Of a stretch of DNA of 64,000 nt, positions 46,967 through 54,751 are shown in pieces. The notes under the pieces were generated by a model. It was not told the DNA's origin, searched no databases, and was given only the letters and a program-made list of their open reading frames with translations. The stretch's first letter is position 1, and every line of letters starts with the position of its first letter. Origin of the DNA: Paraburkholderia sp. ZP32-5. Its GTDB lineage: Bacteria; Pseudomonadota; Gammaproteobacteria; Burkholderiales; Burkholderiaceae. The stretch lies in assembly GCF_021390495.1 (NCBI RefSeq), contig NZ_JAJEJP010000001.1, positions 1,178,001 to 1,242,000 on the forward strand. Direction: 5' to 3'. The translations under genes were made by a program, and so were the position numbers.

Positions 46967-47032
46967 GTGGCGTCCTTGCTGGGAATTTTTGCGGACATTA
47001 TGACCTAAGGCTGTCCCATTTCCCTCTTTTTG

Positions 47033-47071
47033 CCGACTTAAGATAGGAAATTTCTCACCTATTTCAGTCGG
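47033..47071. promoter_or_regulatory. Imperfect dyad upstream of dcm (possible autoregulatory operator)
   Basis: CCGACT (47033-47038) and ATAGG (47043-47047) are mirrored by CCTAT (47058-47062) and AGTCGG (47066-47071), spanning 39 bp around an A/T-rich centre. It is centred about 86 bp before the dcm GTG. The Dcm N-terminal HTH is the obvious candidate binder. Confidence 0.5.
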
Positions 47072-47184
47072 TGGGCGGCGAAACATGCTTGTCACAGATC
47101 GCCATGTAGGCTTGTTGCGTGACGCACGTTCCCTGCGTTGCGATGTGTGTTTGTGGCCGCGACTCTGTGCGCGGCCGTTTTTTT
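47072..47184 (+). ncRNA. Candidate small RNA ending in an orphan terminator
   Basis: A strong intrinsic terminator on the plus strand (GGCCGCG at 47155-47161, CGCGGCC at 47170-47176, then G and seven Ts) has no plus-strand gene upstream: dcm, vsr and YbhB all run the other way. The simplest explanation is a short noncoding transcript starting somewhere near 47040-47100. The 5' end is a guess and no family is recognised. Confidence 0.4.
47155..47184 (+). terminator. Orphan intrinsic terminator
   Basis: Stem 7 bp (GGCCGCG/CGCGGCC), 8-base loop, followed by GTTTTTTT. It is oriented plus, against all neighbouring genes. Confidence 0.8.
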
Positions 47185-47330
47185 GCGTGACGCGGAGCGT
47201 GGCGTGGCGGACGGGGGGCGGTCGCGTGACAGGGGCAGAGGCGTGGCCGGTCATGCGCGTGTGATTGGCGCGGCCCGCGTGGCCGCGTGGGCCGCACCCG
47301 GTGCGGCTGAAAAGCGTGAGTGACGACTCG

Positions 47331-47657
47331 TCAGGCCGAGCGCACCGGACGATCGGTCTTCGCTGGCGGCACCGGCTCGGAGGCGGACGGCGCGTACCGT
47401 TCCCATTCGGGATGCGGCATCGTCTCGAACTGGTCGAGTTGCAGCAGCAGGCTGTCGACCTTGCCGAATTGCGCAGGACTGAGATTGCCGCTTTCCAGCA
47501 GCGTGGTCAGGCGTTTGCGCCAGTAGGAGGCCGGCAGAATGGGTCCGCCGAAATCGCCACGCAACGACACGTACATCACGCGCCCGATGTGCGCGATGTC
47601 GCGATCGATCAAGGCGGCCTGCGAAGATCCCGACAACGTACCAGGCGTTTGGTCCAT
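47331..47657 (-). CDS. Uncharacterised 108-aa protein
   Basis: I do not recognise the family. The protein is soluble-looking: a short N-terminal tail, [28 protein letters not shown], a helical middle with regular Leu ([27 protein letters not shown]), then a Pro-rich tail. GGAGG lies just before the ATG. The composition is that of a small regulatory or stress protein found in Burkholderia relatives, but this is only an impression. Its promoter region is shared with csbD in the other direction. Confidence 0.75.
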   Translation of the reverse strand: MDQTPGTLSGSSQAALIDRDIAHIGRVMYVSLRGDFGGPILPASYWRKRLTTLLESGNLSPAQFGKVDSLLLQLDQFETMPHPEWERYAPSASEPVPPAKTDRPVRSA

Positions 47658-47714
47658 AGCCCCTCCCTAAGCGCATTGACGGCAGCGCGCGGCGGGACTT
47701 TAGGGCGTTTCATG

Positions 47715-47730
47715 AAATTTTCTCGCGATC
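47715..47730 (+). promoter_or_regulatory. Shared upstream motif before csbD
   Basis: AAATTTTCTCGCGATC, one base shorter than the motif at 40868-40884 before otsA. It is 61 bp upstream of the sigma-54 candidate P5. Confidence 0.45.
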
Positions 47731-47789
47731 TGTAGTAGGCGCATCACCGATGCCCGCAGCCGTTCGTAGCGGCGAGTCGGTCGACCCCC

Positions 47790-47805
47790 GGGCATACCCG
47801 TTGCT
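47790..47805 (+). promoter_or_regulatory. Candidate sigma-54 promoter P5 (csbD)
   Basis: GGGCATACCCGTTGCT: GGCA at -24, exact 10-bp spacing, TTGCT at -12. Transcription would start near 47816, about 55 bases before the csbD ATG. Confidence 0.55.
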
Positions 47806-47869
47806 GAATCCCCGATACCGGCGCAAGACCGTGCCGGCATTGCTGTTTATGACGATTGGGGAGCCGAAC

Positions 47870-48073
47870 ATGAATAAGGACCAGGTGAAGGGCGTAGGCG
47901 AACAGATCAAGGGCAAGGTCAACGAGGCAGTTGGCAAGGCCACGAATAATCCTGCGAAGGAATTGAAGGGCGATTTGCAGCAAGGCGCGGGCAAGGTGCA
48001 GAAGGCCTACGGCGACGCGAAGGAGGACGCCAAGGATCAGGCGAAAGAGAACGCCAAGCGTAACCATCCGTGA
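47870..48073 (+). CDS. CsbD family stress protein
   Basis: A 67-aa highly charged protein of the CsbD/YjbJ family: MNKDQVKGVGEQIKGKVNEAVGKA followed by Lys/Asp/Gln-rich helix (GDLQQGAGKVQKAYGDAKED). Members are among the most abundant stress- and stationary-phase-induced small proteins (sigma-B in Bacillus, RpoS in E. coli); function unknown. GGGGAG lies before the ATG at 47870, and the longer frame upstream is unsupported. A sigma-54-type element and a motif shared with otsA precede it. Confidence 0.93.
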   Translation: MNKDQVKGVGEQIKGKVNEAVGKATNNPAKELKGDLQQGAGKVQKAYGDAKEDAKDQAKENAKRNHP

Positions 48074-48341
48074 GGCGGTGCTCGGTAGCCTGCGGTAGCG
48101 GACGGGGCGTCGCGGATTGCGCGGCGCCTCGTCTGTTTCAGGGGCACGTGTGTGTGCATTGGTGAAGCCGTTGCCAGCATCTGTCGATGCGTGGCGCGGC
48201 ATCGCGTACTCACAGTCTGGGCAGCTACAACCGTTCGCTTGACGGGCGGCCTGGGACTAACCCCGTGATCGCGATCGAAGGCATTCCGCGCGCGATGCGC
48301 GGCCTTTAGACTGGGCGCAATCTCCCCTGGAGGTAGCGCCA

Positions 48342-48563
48342 ATGACACCCGAAAAGATGCTTTCGATGTTCGAACGGCAGTACCTTGAAGGCAAGGCCCC
48401 CGCCGATCTCGAAACCACCTGCGCGAGCTTCGCCAGCTGGCTCGCGGCGGCGTGGGAGTTGCTTGACGGTTCGGAGAGAACGCTGCTGGTCGCGGTCGGC
48501 GCGGCGCTGTGGCGCCAGGGGTTCGACGTACGCGCGGGGACGGCGACTAAAGATTTGTGGTGA
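48342..48563 (+). CDS. Uncharacterised 73-aa protein
   Basis: A small, mostly helical protein (MLSMFERQYLEGKAPADLETTCASFASWLAAAWELLDGSERTLLVAVGAALWRQGFD). GGAGG lies 8 bases before the ATG and marks it as a real gene. No signal peptide; the second half is hydrophobic but too short of a continuous stretch for a clear membrane helix. A weak GG-N10-GC element with TTGCC (48160-48175) is far upstream. Function unknown. Confidence 0.7.
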   Translation: MTPEKMLSMFERQYLEGKAPADLETTCASFASWLAAAWELLDGSERTLLVAVGAALWRQGFDVRAGTATKDLW

Positions 48564-48842
48564 GCCCGGGCGTCGGGATGTGAATTACAGCGCGCGATGA
48601 GTCGCGCGGTCAGTGCATGCTTCGTTAGGGGCGCTTGCGGGGCGGCTTGGGCTTACGTTGTGGTTGCTCCGGCGCTGCGTCTACGGTCAGCGTGGGATCG
48701 CGTCTGTGCCGCACAGTCGTGTCTCCCGTTTTCGCTTCCTGCTGCCGCCTGCGTTTGCCGTGCGCGGCGCCGCACGCGTCGCGCCGAGTCGGTTTATATT
48801 GATCGGCCCCGTAATTTCTCTCGCATAAGGCGACCTGAACCC

Positions 48843-49550
48843 ATGACCGATCTTTCCGCTTTCCCGATCACGAAGAAATGGCCGGCCGCGCATCCGGACC
48901 GGATTCAGCTGTACTCGCTGCCGACGCCGAACGGCGTGAAAGTCTCGATCATGCTCGAGGAAACCGGTTTGCCGTACGAACCGCATCTGGTGCGTTTCGA
49001 TGCCGACGACCAGACGTCGCCCGAGTTCATGTCGCTGAACCCGAACAACAAGATTCCGGCGATCGTCGACCCGAACGGCCCGGACGGCAAACCGCTGCCG
49101 CTGTTCGAATCGGGCGCGATCCTGATCTACCTCGCGGACAAAAGCGGCCAGTTGATGCCGCAGGATGCGGCCGGCCGCTACGAAACGATCCAGTGGGTGA
49201 TGTTCCAGATGGGCGGCATCGGCCCGATGTTCGGCCAGGTCGGCTTCTTCCACAAATTCGCCGGCAAGGAATACGAGGACAAGCGCCCGCGCGATCGCTA
49301 CATCGCCGAATCGAAACGGCTGCTCGGCGTGCTGGAACAACGCCTCGAAGGACGCAAATGGGTGATGGGCGATCACTATTCGATCGCCGATATCGCGATC
49401 TTCCCGTGGGTGCGCAATCTGGTCGGCTTTTACGAAGCGGGCGAACTGGTCGGGATTCAGAACTTCCCGAATGTGAAGCGGGTGCTCGCTGCGTTCGTCG
49501 AGCGTCCGGCGGTGGCGCGGGGGTTGGATATTCCGAAGCGTCCGAGTTGA
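48843..49550 (+). CDS. Glutathione S-transferase (YfcG/YghU-like, Nu class)
   Basis: A 235-aa GST. The thioredoxin-like N-terminal domain has IQLYSLPTPNGVKVSIMLEETGLPYE, the cis-Pro NNKIPAIVDPNG and the glutathione-binding LFESGAILIYLADKSG; the helical C-terminal domain has GDHYSIADIAIFPWV. The TPNG segment in place of a catalytic Ser/Tyr is typical of Nu-class GSTs (YfcG, YghU), which have disulfide-bond reductase activity with two bound glutathiones. The start at 48843 gives the usual N-terminus; the long upstream frame is shadow. Ribosome site weak. Confidence 0.93.
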   Translation: MTDLSAFPITKKWPAAHPDRIQLYSLPTPNGVKVSIMLEETGLPYEPHLVRFDADDQTSPEFMSLNPNNKIPAIVDPNGPDGKPLPLFESGAILIYLADKSGQLMPQDAAGRYETIQWVMFQMGGIGPMFGQVGFFHKFAGKEYEDKRPRDRYIAESKRLLGVLEQRLEGRKWVMGDHYSIADIAIFPWVRNLVGFYEAGELVGIQNFPNVKRVLAAFVERPAVARGLDIPKRPS

Positions 49551-49847
49551 GTGGGGGCGGGGTGGCGGTGGACGGGCGTGGGTGGGTTGGATGCGCCCGA
49601 CTGTGCTGTCCGCTCGCCACGTGTGATCGGAACTGCGGCGCGAAACCTGACGCGTATCGGATGCATCGCGGTTTCGCGTTTCGAGACGTTCAGAGCACAT
49701 CGATGGTAAAGGCAGCATCGACCGTTGGCAGTATTTTCAGGAAGTGCCTGCAGCGCAATGCATGCGGGATTTTCTCGGCAATCTTGGGAGACGCTGTGGA
49801 GCGCGTACCCCGGATAGCGCCGTGTGGGAAAAACCAGGTTCGTGGCC

Positions 49848-50450
49848 GTGTCTGACATCACGCTCTACTTCGCGCCCGCAAGCAGAGCGTTTACCGCTCG
49901 CTGGTTACTCGAAGAACTTGGGCTACCGTACCGGGTGAAGACAGTCAGCTTGCGTAAAGGCGCTCAAAAATCGCCGAGCTATCTGCAAATCAATTCGATG
50001 GGCAAGGTTCCCGCGCTGACGGACGGTCCGGTGACCGTTTCGGAGAACCCGGCCATCTGCATTTATCTGGCGGATCGCTACAGTCTGGGCAATCTGGCAC
50101 CCCGATTGGATGCAGCGGAGCGAGGCAGCTACCTGCGCTGGATGATCTTTTCCACCGCGGTTTTCGAGCCTGCGATTTATCTCGAGGACGATGGCGATGA
50201 GTTGGCTGCGAGTGGTCGCGGCTGGGGCAGTCGGTCCAGCGTACTGGAAGTTCTGGACGACGCGCTTTGCGTTGGCCCCTGGTTGCTAGGTGAACAGTTT
50301 TCCGCCGCCGATGTGATGCTTGGCTCGTTGCTTTCGATCGCCCTGTTCAATCAGCGCATCGCACAGCCGGCGGAATCTCTTGTCCGCTACGCGGAGCGTT
50401 TGTCGCGGAGACCCGCCTATGAGCGCGCGGCGAAGGCAACGTGGCCGTAG
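49848..50450 (+). CDS. Glutathione S-transferase family protein
   Basis: A roughly 200-aa GST: SDITLYFAPASRAFTARWLLEELGLPYRVKTV, then SYLQINSMGKVPALTDGPVTVSENPAICIYLADRY and the C-terminal helical domain GPWLLGEQFSAADVMLGSLL. The serine in PASRAFTARW is the likely glutathione-activating residue. The start is uncertain: GTG codons at 49824, 49842 and 49848 are all in frame and none has a good ribosome site; I chose the last, which gives the standard N-terminus. It is separated from the first GST by about 300 bp without a gene. The two are not close paralogues. Confidence 0.87.
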   Translation: MSDITLYFAPASRAFTARWLLEELGLPYRVKTVSLRKGAQKSPSYLQINSMGKVPALTDGPVTVSENPAICIYLADRYSLGNLAPRLDAAERGSYLRWMIFSTAVFEPAIYLEDDGDELAASGRGWGSRSSVLEVLDDALCVGPWLLGEQFSAADVMLGSLLSIALFNQRIAQPAESLVRYAERLSRRPAYERAAKATWP

Positions 50451-50505
50451 GCGAGCCGCTGGCGGGGCCCCGAAATTTCTGCATAAGTGAAGCGTCCCGC
50501 CGTAT

Positions 50506-50697
50506 CTAACGCTCGGGTTGAGCGGGCCAGCGCGCGAATGCGAACATCCAAAGCAGAACGAGCCCGACGATGGGCACGATGGAGAGCACGACCCACCAGC
50601 CCGAAAAACCGGCCTTGCGAACTGCCGGGATGTAAATCAGGTTGAGCAGGAGCACGAGGCTAAGGATCGACCAATGCCAGATCGAGAACGTGCCCAT
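50506..50697 (-). CDS. Small two-helix membrane protein B, 63 aa
   Basis: MGTFSIWHWSILSLVLLLNLIYIP, a short positively charged loop VRKAGFSGWW, then VVLSIVPIVGLVLLWMFAF and the tail ARWPAQPER: two transmembrane helices with both ends inside. GGAG lies 7 bases before the ATG at 50697, inside the end of the upstream small gene. The loop AGF-G and second helix resemble the neighbour (50700-50882), so the two are probably related. Function unknown. Confidence 0.72.
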   Translation of the reverse strand: MGTFSIWHWSILSLVLLLNLIYIPAVRKAGFSGWWVVLSIVPIVGLVLLWMFAFARWPAQPER

Positions 50698-50699
50698 AG

Positions 50700-50882
50700 T
50701 CAGGCTCCTCGACGCGGCGCTCGCCACGTGCCGAACGACAAGACAGCCCCGATGATGAACGGGCCGAGTAGGGGGATGATTGCCAGCAGCGACATGGCGC
50801 CGTGAAAGCCTGCGCGTGTACATATTCGCCACAGTGGGACGATGACAAGGATCAGGGAAACCAGGGGTGCAAGAGTTCTCAT
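50700..50882 (-). CDS. Small two-helix membrane protein A, 60 aa
   Basis: MRTLAPLVSLILVIVPLWRICTRAGFHGAMSLLAIIPLLGPFIIGAVLSFGTWRAP: two hydrophobic helices around an RAGFHG loop. AGAGG lies 6 bases before the ATG. The stop is 3 bp before the next gene's ATG, so the two are co-translated. Small hydrophobic pairs of this type are common but uncharacterised. The 313 bp upstream to the tRNA hold only the tRNA terminator. Confidence 0.7.
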   Translation of the reverse strand: MRTLAPLVSLILVIVPLWRICTRAGFHGAMSLLAIIPLLGPFIIGAVLSFGTWRAPRRGA

Positions 50883-51130
50883 CGGAAACCTCTTTCATTC
50901 GGGTTGTTGTGTTGGTCCTTACCTGGTGGTGACGAAAATGGCGGAACCGTTCACCTGCATAAAGCCGACGATATTCAACGATGCTCGTATGTGCCAAAGC
51001 AGACCTGAAGCTCAGTTTGCGGTGCGATCTGTTTGGGTGTGGCACTGGGAGTATCAACTTTTTGGGTATTCGGCGATACCCCCGAAAATCTAGGTTATAT
51101 GAGGCTGACGTAGGCAATGGCAGCATCAAA

Positions 51131-51162
51131 AAAGCCCCGCAGCGCAGGGCATACGGGGCTTT
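51131..51162 (-). terminator. Terminator of the tRNA-Arg transcript
   Basis: Stem AAAGCCCCG/CGGGGCTTT around a 14-base loop. On the minus strand it runs into six Us. It lies 33 bp after the 3' end of the tRNA. Confidence 0.8.
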
Positions 51163-51195
51163 CTGAACAATCCTGGAAGATGCTGGGAAGGTAGT

Positions 51196-51270
51196 TGGTC
51201 CCCCTGACAGGAATCGAACCTGTATCTAGCGCTTAGGAGGCACTTGTTCTATCCATTGAACTACAGGGAG
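51196..51270 (-). tRNA. tRNA-Arg (anticodon CCT)
   Basis: Reading the minus strand: acceptor CTCCCTG pairs with CAGGGGG (one G-U), D-arm GTTC/GAAC, anticodon loop CTCCTAA on an AGTGC/GCGCT stem, T-arm ACAGG-TTCGATT-CCTGT, discriminator A and encoded CCA. The 75-base cloverleaf is complete. It decodes AGG. tRNA genes are common integration sites, but the flanks here show no integrase or repeated 3' end. Confidence 0.95.
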
Positions 51271-51388
51271 AGGACCGAACCGGACAAATCCACGAGGACT
51301 CGCCGAGTCCCGATTCGCCAGCGAGCGCAGAGTATATCAAACCCACTCCGGCAAAAGGAGAGCGGCATTCCCGCCCTCCAAAGCAAAC

Positions 51389-51415
51389 GGCCCGGCAGAC
51401 ATCGCCTGCCGGGCC
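51389..51415 (-). terminator. Hairpin downstream of rubredoxin
   Basis: A 10-bp perfect stem GGCCCGGCAG/CTGCCGGGCC with a 7-base loop. On the minus strand it is followed by GTTTGCTTTG, a weak U-rich run. It lies about 80 bp after the rubredoxin stop. Confidence 0.6.
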
Positions 51416-51493
51416 GCACAAACCCACCTGAGCTACCGCGCGATGCGCACTAAACGGTGCCCATCGCGTCAAGCCATCGCAACAAAAAACGCC

Positions 51494-51685
51494 TCAGAAC
51501 TCCACCACCGCAAACTCCGCCTTACCCACATCGCAAAGCGGACAGCGCCAGTCTTCCGGGATGGCGGCGAAGCGCGTGCCCGGCGCGATACCTTCCTCGG
51601 GCAGGCCTTCTTCTTCGTTGTAGATCCAGCCGCAAATCAGGCAGACCCAGCTCTTGTATTCAGTCACATCGACAACTTCACTCAC
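51494..51685 (-). CDS. Rubredoxin
   Basis: A 63-aa one-iron electron carrier: WVCLICGWIYNEEEGLPEEGIAPGTRF...PEDWRCPLCDVGKAEF, with the two CxxC iron ligands. It would pass electrons to alkane hydroxylases or detoxifying reductases; no partner is adjacent. The start is probably a GTG at 51685 (VSEVVDVTEYKSW) with GAGAG upstream; a TTG six codons earlier is also in frame. It is divergent from the DUF4399 gene. Confidence 0.95.
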   Translation of the reverse strand: MSEVVDVTEYKSWVCLICGWIYNEEEGLPEEGIAPGTRFAAIPEDWRCPLCDVGKAEFAVVEF

Positions 51686-51983
51686 GACACACTCTCTCTT
51701 CAATCCAACGACGAGCCTTGCGTACCCCTTTTAAGGCGGCGCGGCGACGCGCAATATTACCGGAATTTGTTAAATCGACCTCCGCTGGCCGGTGCGGCAC
51801 CGCCACACCGCGTGCGTAACGTCGCGAGGCTTGCAGGGTGGTCCCGTCACAAACCGTGTGTAAGCTTGGCCGGCAGCTATCTAATCACAGCGGTGCGCCG
51901 CGCGTTTCGCAGGCCTCACGGTAGTCGGCCTTCCGCGAACGCCGCCGCCGCGTGCCCGGTTCCATTCCTGAAGGAGAAAAACG

Positions 51984-52385
51984 ATGTTTAAAAACAAGTG
52001 GTTGGCGGGAGTTGCGATGGCTGGGCTGATCGCCATGTCAGGCGTGGCGCATGCCGCGGGCGTGTCGTTCGTGCAACCGGCCGATGGCGCGACCGTCAGC
52101 AATCCGGTGCATGTGGTGTTCGGCCTCGACGGCATGAAGATCGCACCGGCCGGCACGATGACGGAGGGCACCGGCCACCATCATCTGCTGATCGACGGCC
52201 AGCCGCTGCCGAAGGGCGAGGTGATCCCCGCGAACGACAAGTCGCTGCACTTCGGCAAGGGCCAGACCGAAACCGACCTGACGTTGCCGCCGGGCGACCA
52301 CACGCTGACGCTGCAATTCGGCGACGGCGCGCATCGCTCGTATGGCCCGGAAATGAGCAAGACGATCACGGTTCACGTGAAGTGA
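51984..52385 (+). CDS. Secreted DUF4399 domain protein
   Basis: A 133-aa exported protein: signal peptide MFKNKWLAGVAMAGLIAMSGVAHA, then a compact beta-rich domain with FVQPADGATVSNPVHVVFGL, GHHHLLID and the C-terminal HTLTLQFGDGAHRSYGP. This is the DUF4399 fold, found in periplasmic proteins; the GHHHLLID histidines could bind metal but this is unproven. AAGGAG lies 7 bases before the ATG. A good terminator follows. Confidence 0.92.
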   Translation: MFKNKWLAGVAMAGLIAMSGVAHAAGVSFVQPADGATVSNPVHVVFGLDGMKIAPAGTMTEGTGHHHLLIDGQPLPKGEVIPANDKSLHFGKGQTETDLTLPPGDHTLTLQFGDGAHRSYGPEMSKTITVHVK

Positions 52386-52403
52386 AATAAGCGGTTCTGA
52401 CAC

Positions 52404-52436
52404 AGCGGGCGGACGTGAACATCGTCCGCCCGCTTT
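52404..52436 (+). terminator. Terminator after DUF4399 gene
   Basis: An 11-bp perfect stem AGCGGGCGGAC/GTCCGCCCGCT with a 9-base loop, followed by TT. It is 19 bp after the stop. Confidence 0.8.
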
Positions 52437-52669
52437 GACTGGGTTGCGTGTGCTTTTTGCTGGGCCGGCACTAATCCAGCGCTAACGCAGTTCATCGGTG
52501 ACCCGGACGGAGCGCGCAACCCTTCCGCGCGCACATCGCACCGCACGCCGCCTCACCACCAAAGGCAACTCTCCACGCAGCCTCCCCGAGCGCACAAGCA
52601 CCCCAGGCACCGCCCCGCGCGCCCGGTACAATAAGCAGTTCCGGCTCATCGCTGTCTTCTCTCATTCCC

Positions 52670-54604
52670 ATGTCGCTCTACACCATTACCGGAGCCCAAC
52701 TGGCCTTCGGTCACGTCGCGTTGCTCGACCACGCGGATTTCTCGCTCGAAGCGGGCGAGCGCGTCGGGCTGATCGGCCGCAACGGCGCCGGCAAGTCGTC
52801 GCTGCTGAAGATCGTCGCCGATCTGGCTCGTCCCGACGACGGCCTCGTCACCCGTCAGCAGCATCTGAGCACCGTCTATGTGCCGCAGGAGCCCGAGTTC
52901 GACGCCGACGACACCGTGTTCGACGCGGTCGCCGCCGGCCTGACGCACGCGCGCACGCTGCTCGATGAGTACGACGCGGTCGCGCATCAGCTTGCCGACA
53001 CGCCCGAAGGCGCGGAGCACGATGCATTGCTCTCGCGGATGAACACGCTGCAGTCGTCGCTGGATGCGGCCGACGCGTGGAACTGGAGCACCCGCGTCGC
53101 CACCACGCTGCAGCAGATCGGCCTGAACGGCGAGGCGCGCATCGGTTCGCTGTCAGGCGGGATGCAAAAGCGCGCGGCGCTCGCGCGAGCGCTCGTCGTG
53201 CAGCCGGACGTGTTGCTGCTCGACGAGCCGACTAACCATCTCGATTTCGACGGCATCCGCTGGCTCGAAGATCTGCTGGTATCGCTGCGCGCGGGTCTGC
53301 TGTTCATCACGCACGATCGCGCGTTTCTCGACCGCGTCGCGACGCGCATCGTCGAACTCGATCGTGGACGGCTGCTGTCGTATCCGGGCAACTTTTCCGC
53401 GTACCAGACGCGCAAGGCGCAGCAACTGGAAGTCGAGCGGATCGAAAACGACAAGTTCGACAAGCTGCTCGCGCAGGAAGAAGTGTGGATTCGCAAGGGC
53501 GTCGAGGCGCGCCGCACGCGCAGCGTCGGCCGCATTGCGCGGCTCGTGCAGATGCGCAACGAGCGCGCCGAGCGTCGCAACGTGCAGGGCAACGTGAAGC
53601 TCGATGTCGGTCAGGGCGAGAAGTCCGGCAAGATCGTCGCGGAACTGACGGACGTGACCAAGCGCTATGGCGCGCGCACGGTGGTCGACAACTTCACGGC
53701 CACGGTGATGCGTGGTGACAAGATCGGCTTCATCGGGCCGAACGGCGCGGGCAAGACCACGCTGCTGAAGCTGATCCTCGGTGAACTCGCGCCTGACGAG
53801 GGCAACGTGCGTGTCGGCACCAACCTGCAGGTCGCCTATTTCGATCAGATGCGCGCGCAGCTCGACCTGGAAAAGAGCCTCGCCGATACGATCAGCCCCG
53901 GCAGCGAATGGGTCGAAATCAACGGCCAGAAAAAGCACGTGATGAGCTATCTCGGCGACTTCCTGTTCGCGCCGGAGCGCGCGCGTTCGCCGGTCAAGTC
54001 ACTGTCGGGCGGCGAGCGCAACCGGCTGCTGCTCGCGCGTCTGTTCGCGCGGCCGGCCAACGTGCTGGTGCTCGACGAGCCGACCAACGACCTCGATATC
54101 CCGACGCTCGAACTGCTCGAAGAACTGTTGATCGACTACGACGGCACGGTGCTGCTCGTCAGCCACGACCGCGCGTTTCTCGATAACGTCGTGACGTCGG
54201 TGTTTGCGTCGGAAGGCAGCGGCAAGTGGCGCGAGTATGTCGGCGGCTTCACGGACTGGCAGACCCAGCGCGAGCGCTCGGCGCAACTTGCGCTCGAAGC
54301 GCAGAAAGAATCGAACAAGGAAGCAGCGAAGGAAGCGGCGCAGAAGGACAGCGCCACGGGCCGCAATGCGCAGCGCACGGCGAAGCTGTCGTTCAAGGAA
54401 CAGCGCGAGCTCGAAGCGCTGCCGAAGAGGATTGCCGAACTCGAAACCGAGCAGAAAGCGATCGGTGCACAACTCGAAGACGGTTCGGTGTTCGCAAAGG
54501 ATGCGCGCGAGGGCACGCGTCTGACCGAGCGTTATGCCGAGATCGACGAAGAGCTGATGATCGCGCTGGAACGCTGGGACGAGTTGGAAAACCGCGGCAA
54601 GTAA
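52670..54604 (+). CDS. uup: ABC-F family ATPase (Uup-like)
   Basis: A 644-aa soluble protein with two ABC domains: Walker A GRNGAGKSS and GPNGAGKTT, signatures LSGGMQKR and LSGGERNR, Walker B LLLDEPTNHLD and LVLDEPTNDLD. An inter-domain linker with the basic ARRTRSVGRIARL region follows domain 1, and a C-terminal charged coiled coil (about 555-640, LEALPKRIAELETEQKAIG) as in Uup. There is no membrane part. ABC-F proteins act on ribosomes; Uup affects precise transposon excision and ribosome assembly. A hairpin about 125 bp downstream probably ends its transcript. Confidence 0.92.
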   Translation: MSLYTITGAQLAFGHVALLDHADFSLEAGERVGLIGRNGAGKSSLLKIVADLARPDDGLVTRQQHLSTVYVPQEPEFDADDTVFDAVAAGLTHARTLLDEYDAVAHQLADTPEGAEHDALLSRMNTLQSSLDAADAWNWSTRVATTLQQIGLNGEARIGSLSGGMQKRAALARALVVQPDVLLLDEPTNHLDFDGIRWLEDLLVSLRAGLLFITHDRAFLDRVATRIVELDRGRLLSYPGNFSAYQTRKAQQLEVERIENDKFDKLLAQEEVWIRKGVEARRTRSVGRIARLVQMRNERAERRNVQGNVKLDVGQGEKSGKIVAELTDVTKRYGARTVVDNFTATVMRGDKIGFIGPNGAGKTTLLKLILGELAPDEGNVRVGTNLQVAYFDQMRAQLDLEKSLADTISPGSEWVEINGQKKHVMSYLGDFLFAPERARSPVKSLSGGERNRLLLARLFARPANVLVLDEPTNDLDIPTLELLEELLIDYDGTVLLVSHDRAFLDNVVTSVFASEGSGKWREYVGGFTDWQTQRERSAQLALEAQKESNKEAAKEAAQKDSATGRNAQRTAKLSFKEQRELEALPKRIAELETEQKAIGAQLEDGSVFAKDAREGTRLTERYAEIDEELMIALERWDELENRGK

Positions 54605-54728
54605 GGGGTGATCAAGGGGCGACCCGGCGGCGCGGTATTCGCGCAGCATCCGCGCAGCACGGCGCGGTTTGCGCGGCGGCAACAACAGAAACACAAAGAG
54701 AAGCGTCGCCGCGCCTCCATCGACATAC

Positions 54729-54751
54729 AAAGCGGGACCGTGTCCCGCTTT
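54729..54751 (+). terminator. Hairpin after uup
   Basis: A 10-bp perfect stem AAAGCGGGAC/GTCCCGCTTT with a 3-base loop and a short U-run. It lies 125 bp after the uup stop in a 490-bp gene-free stretch before parE. Confidence 0.65.

Noticed and set aside
48160..48175. GG-N10-GC element with TTGCC before the 73-aa gene
   Set aside because: The -12 core ends in C, the -24 element matches poorly, and it is 167 bp from the gene. Not counted in the sigma-54 set.
51196..51270. tRNA-Arg as an integration site of a genomic island
   Set aside because: No integrase, no direct repeat of the tRNA 3' end and ordinary housekeeping genes on both sides.
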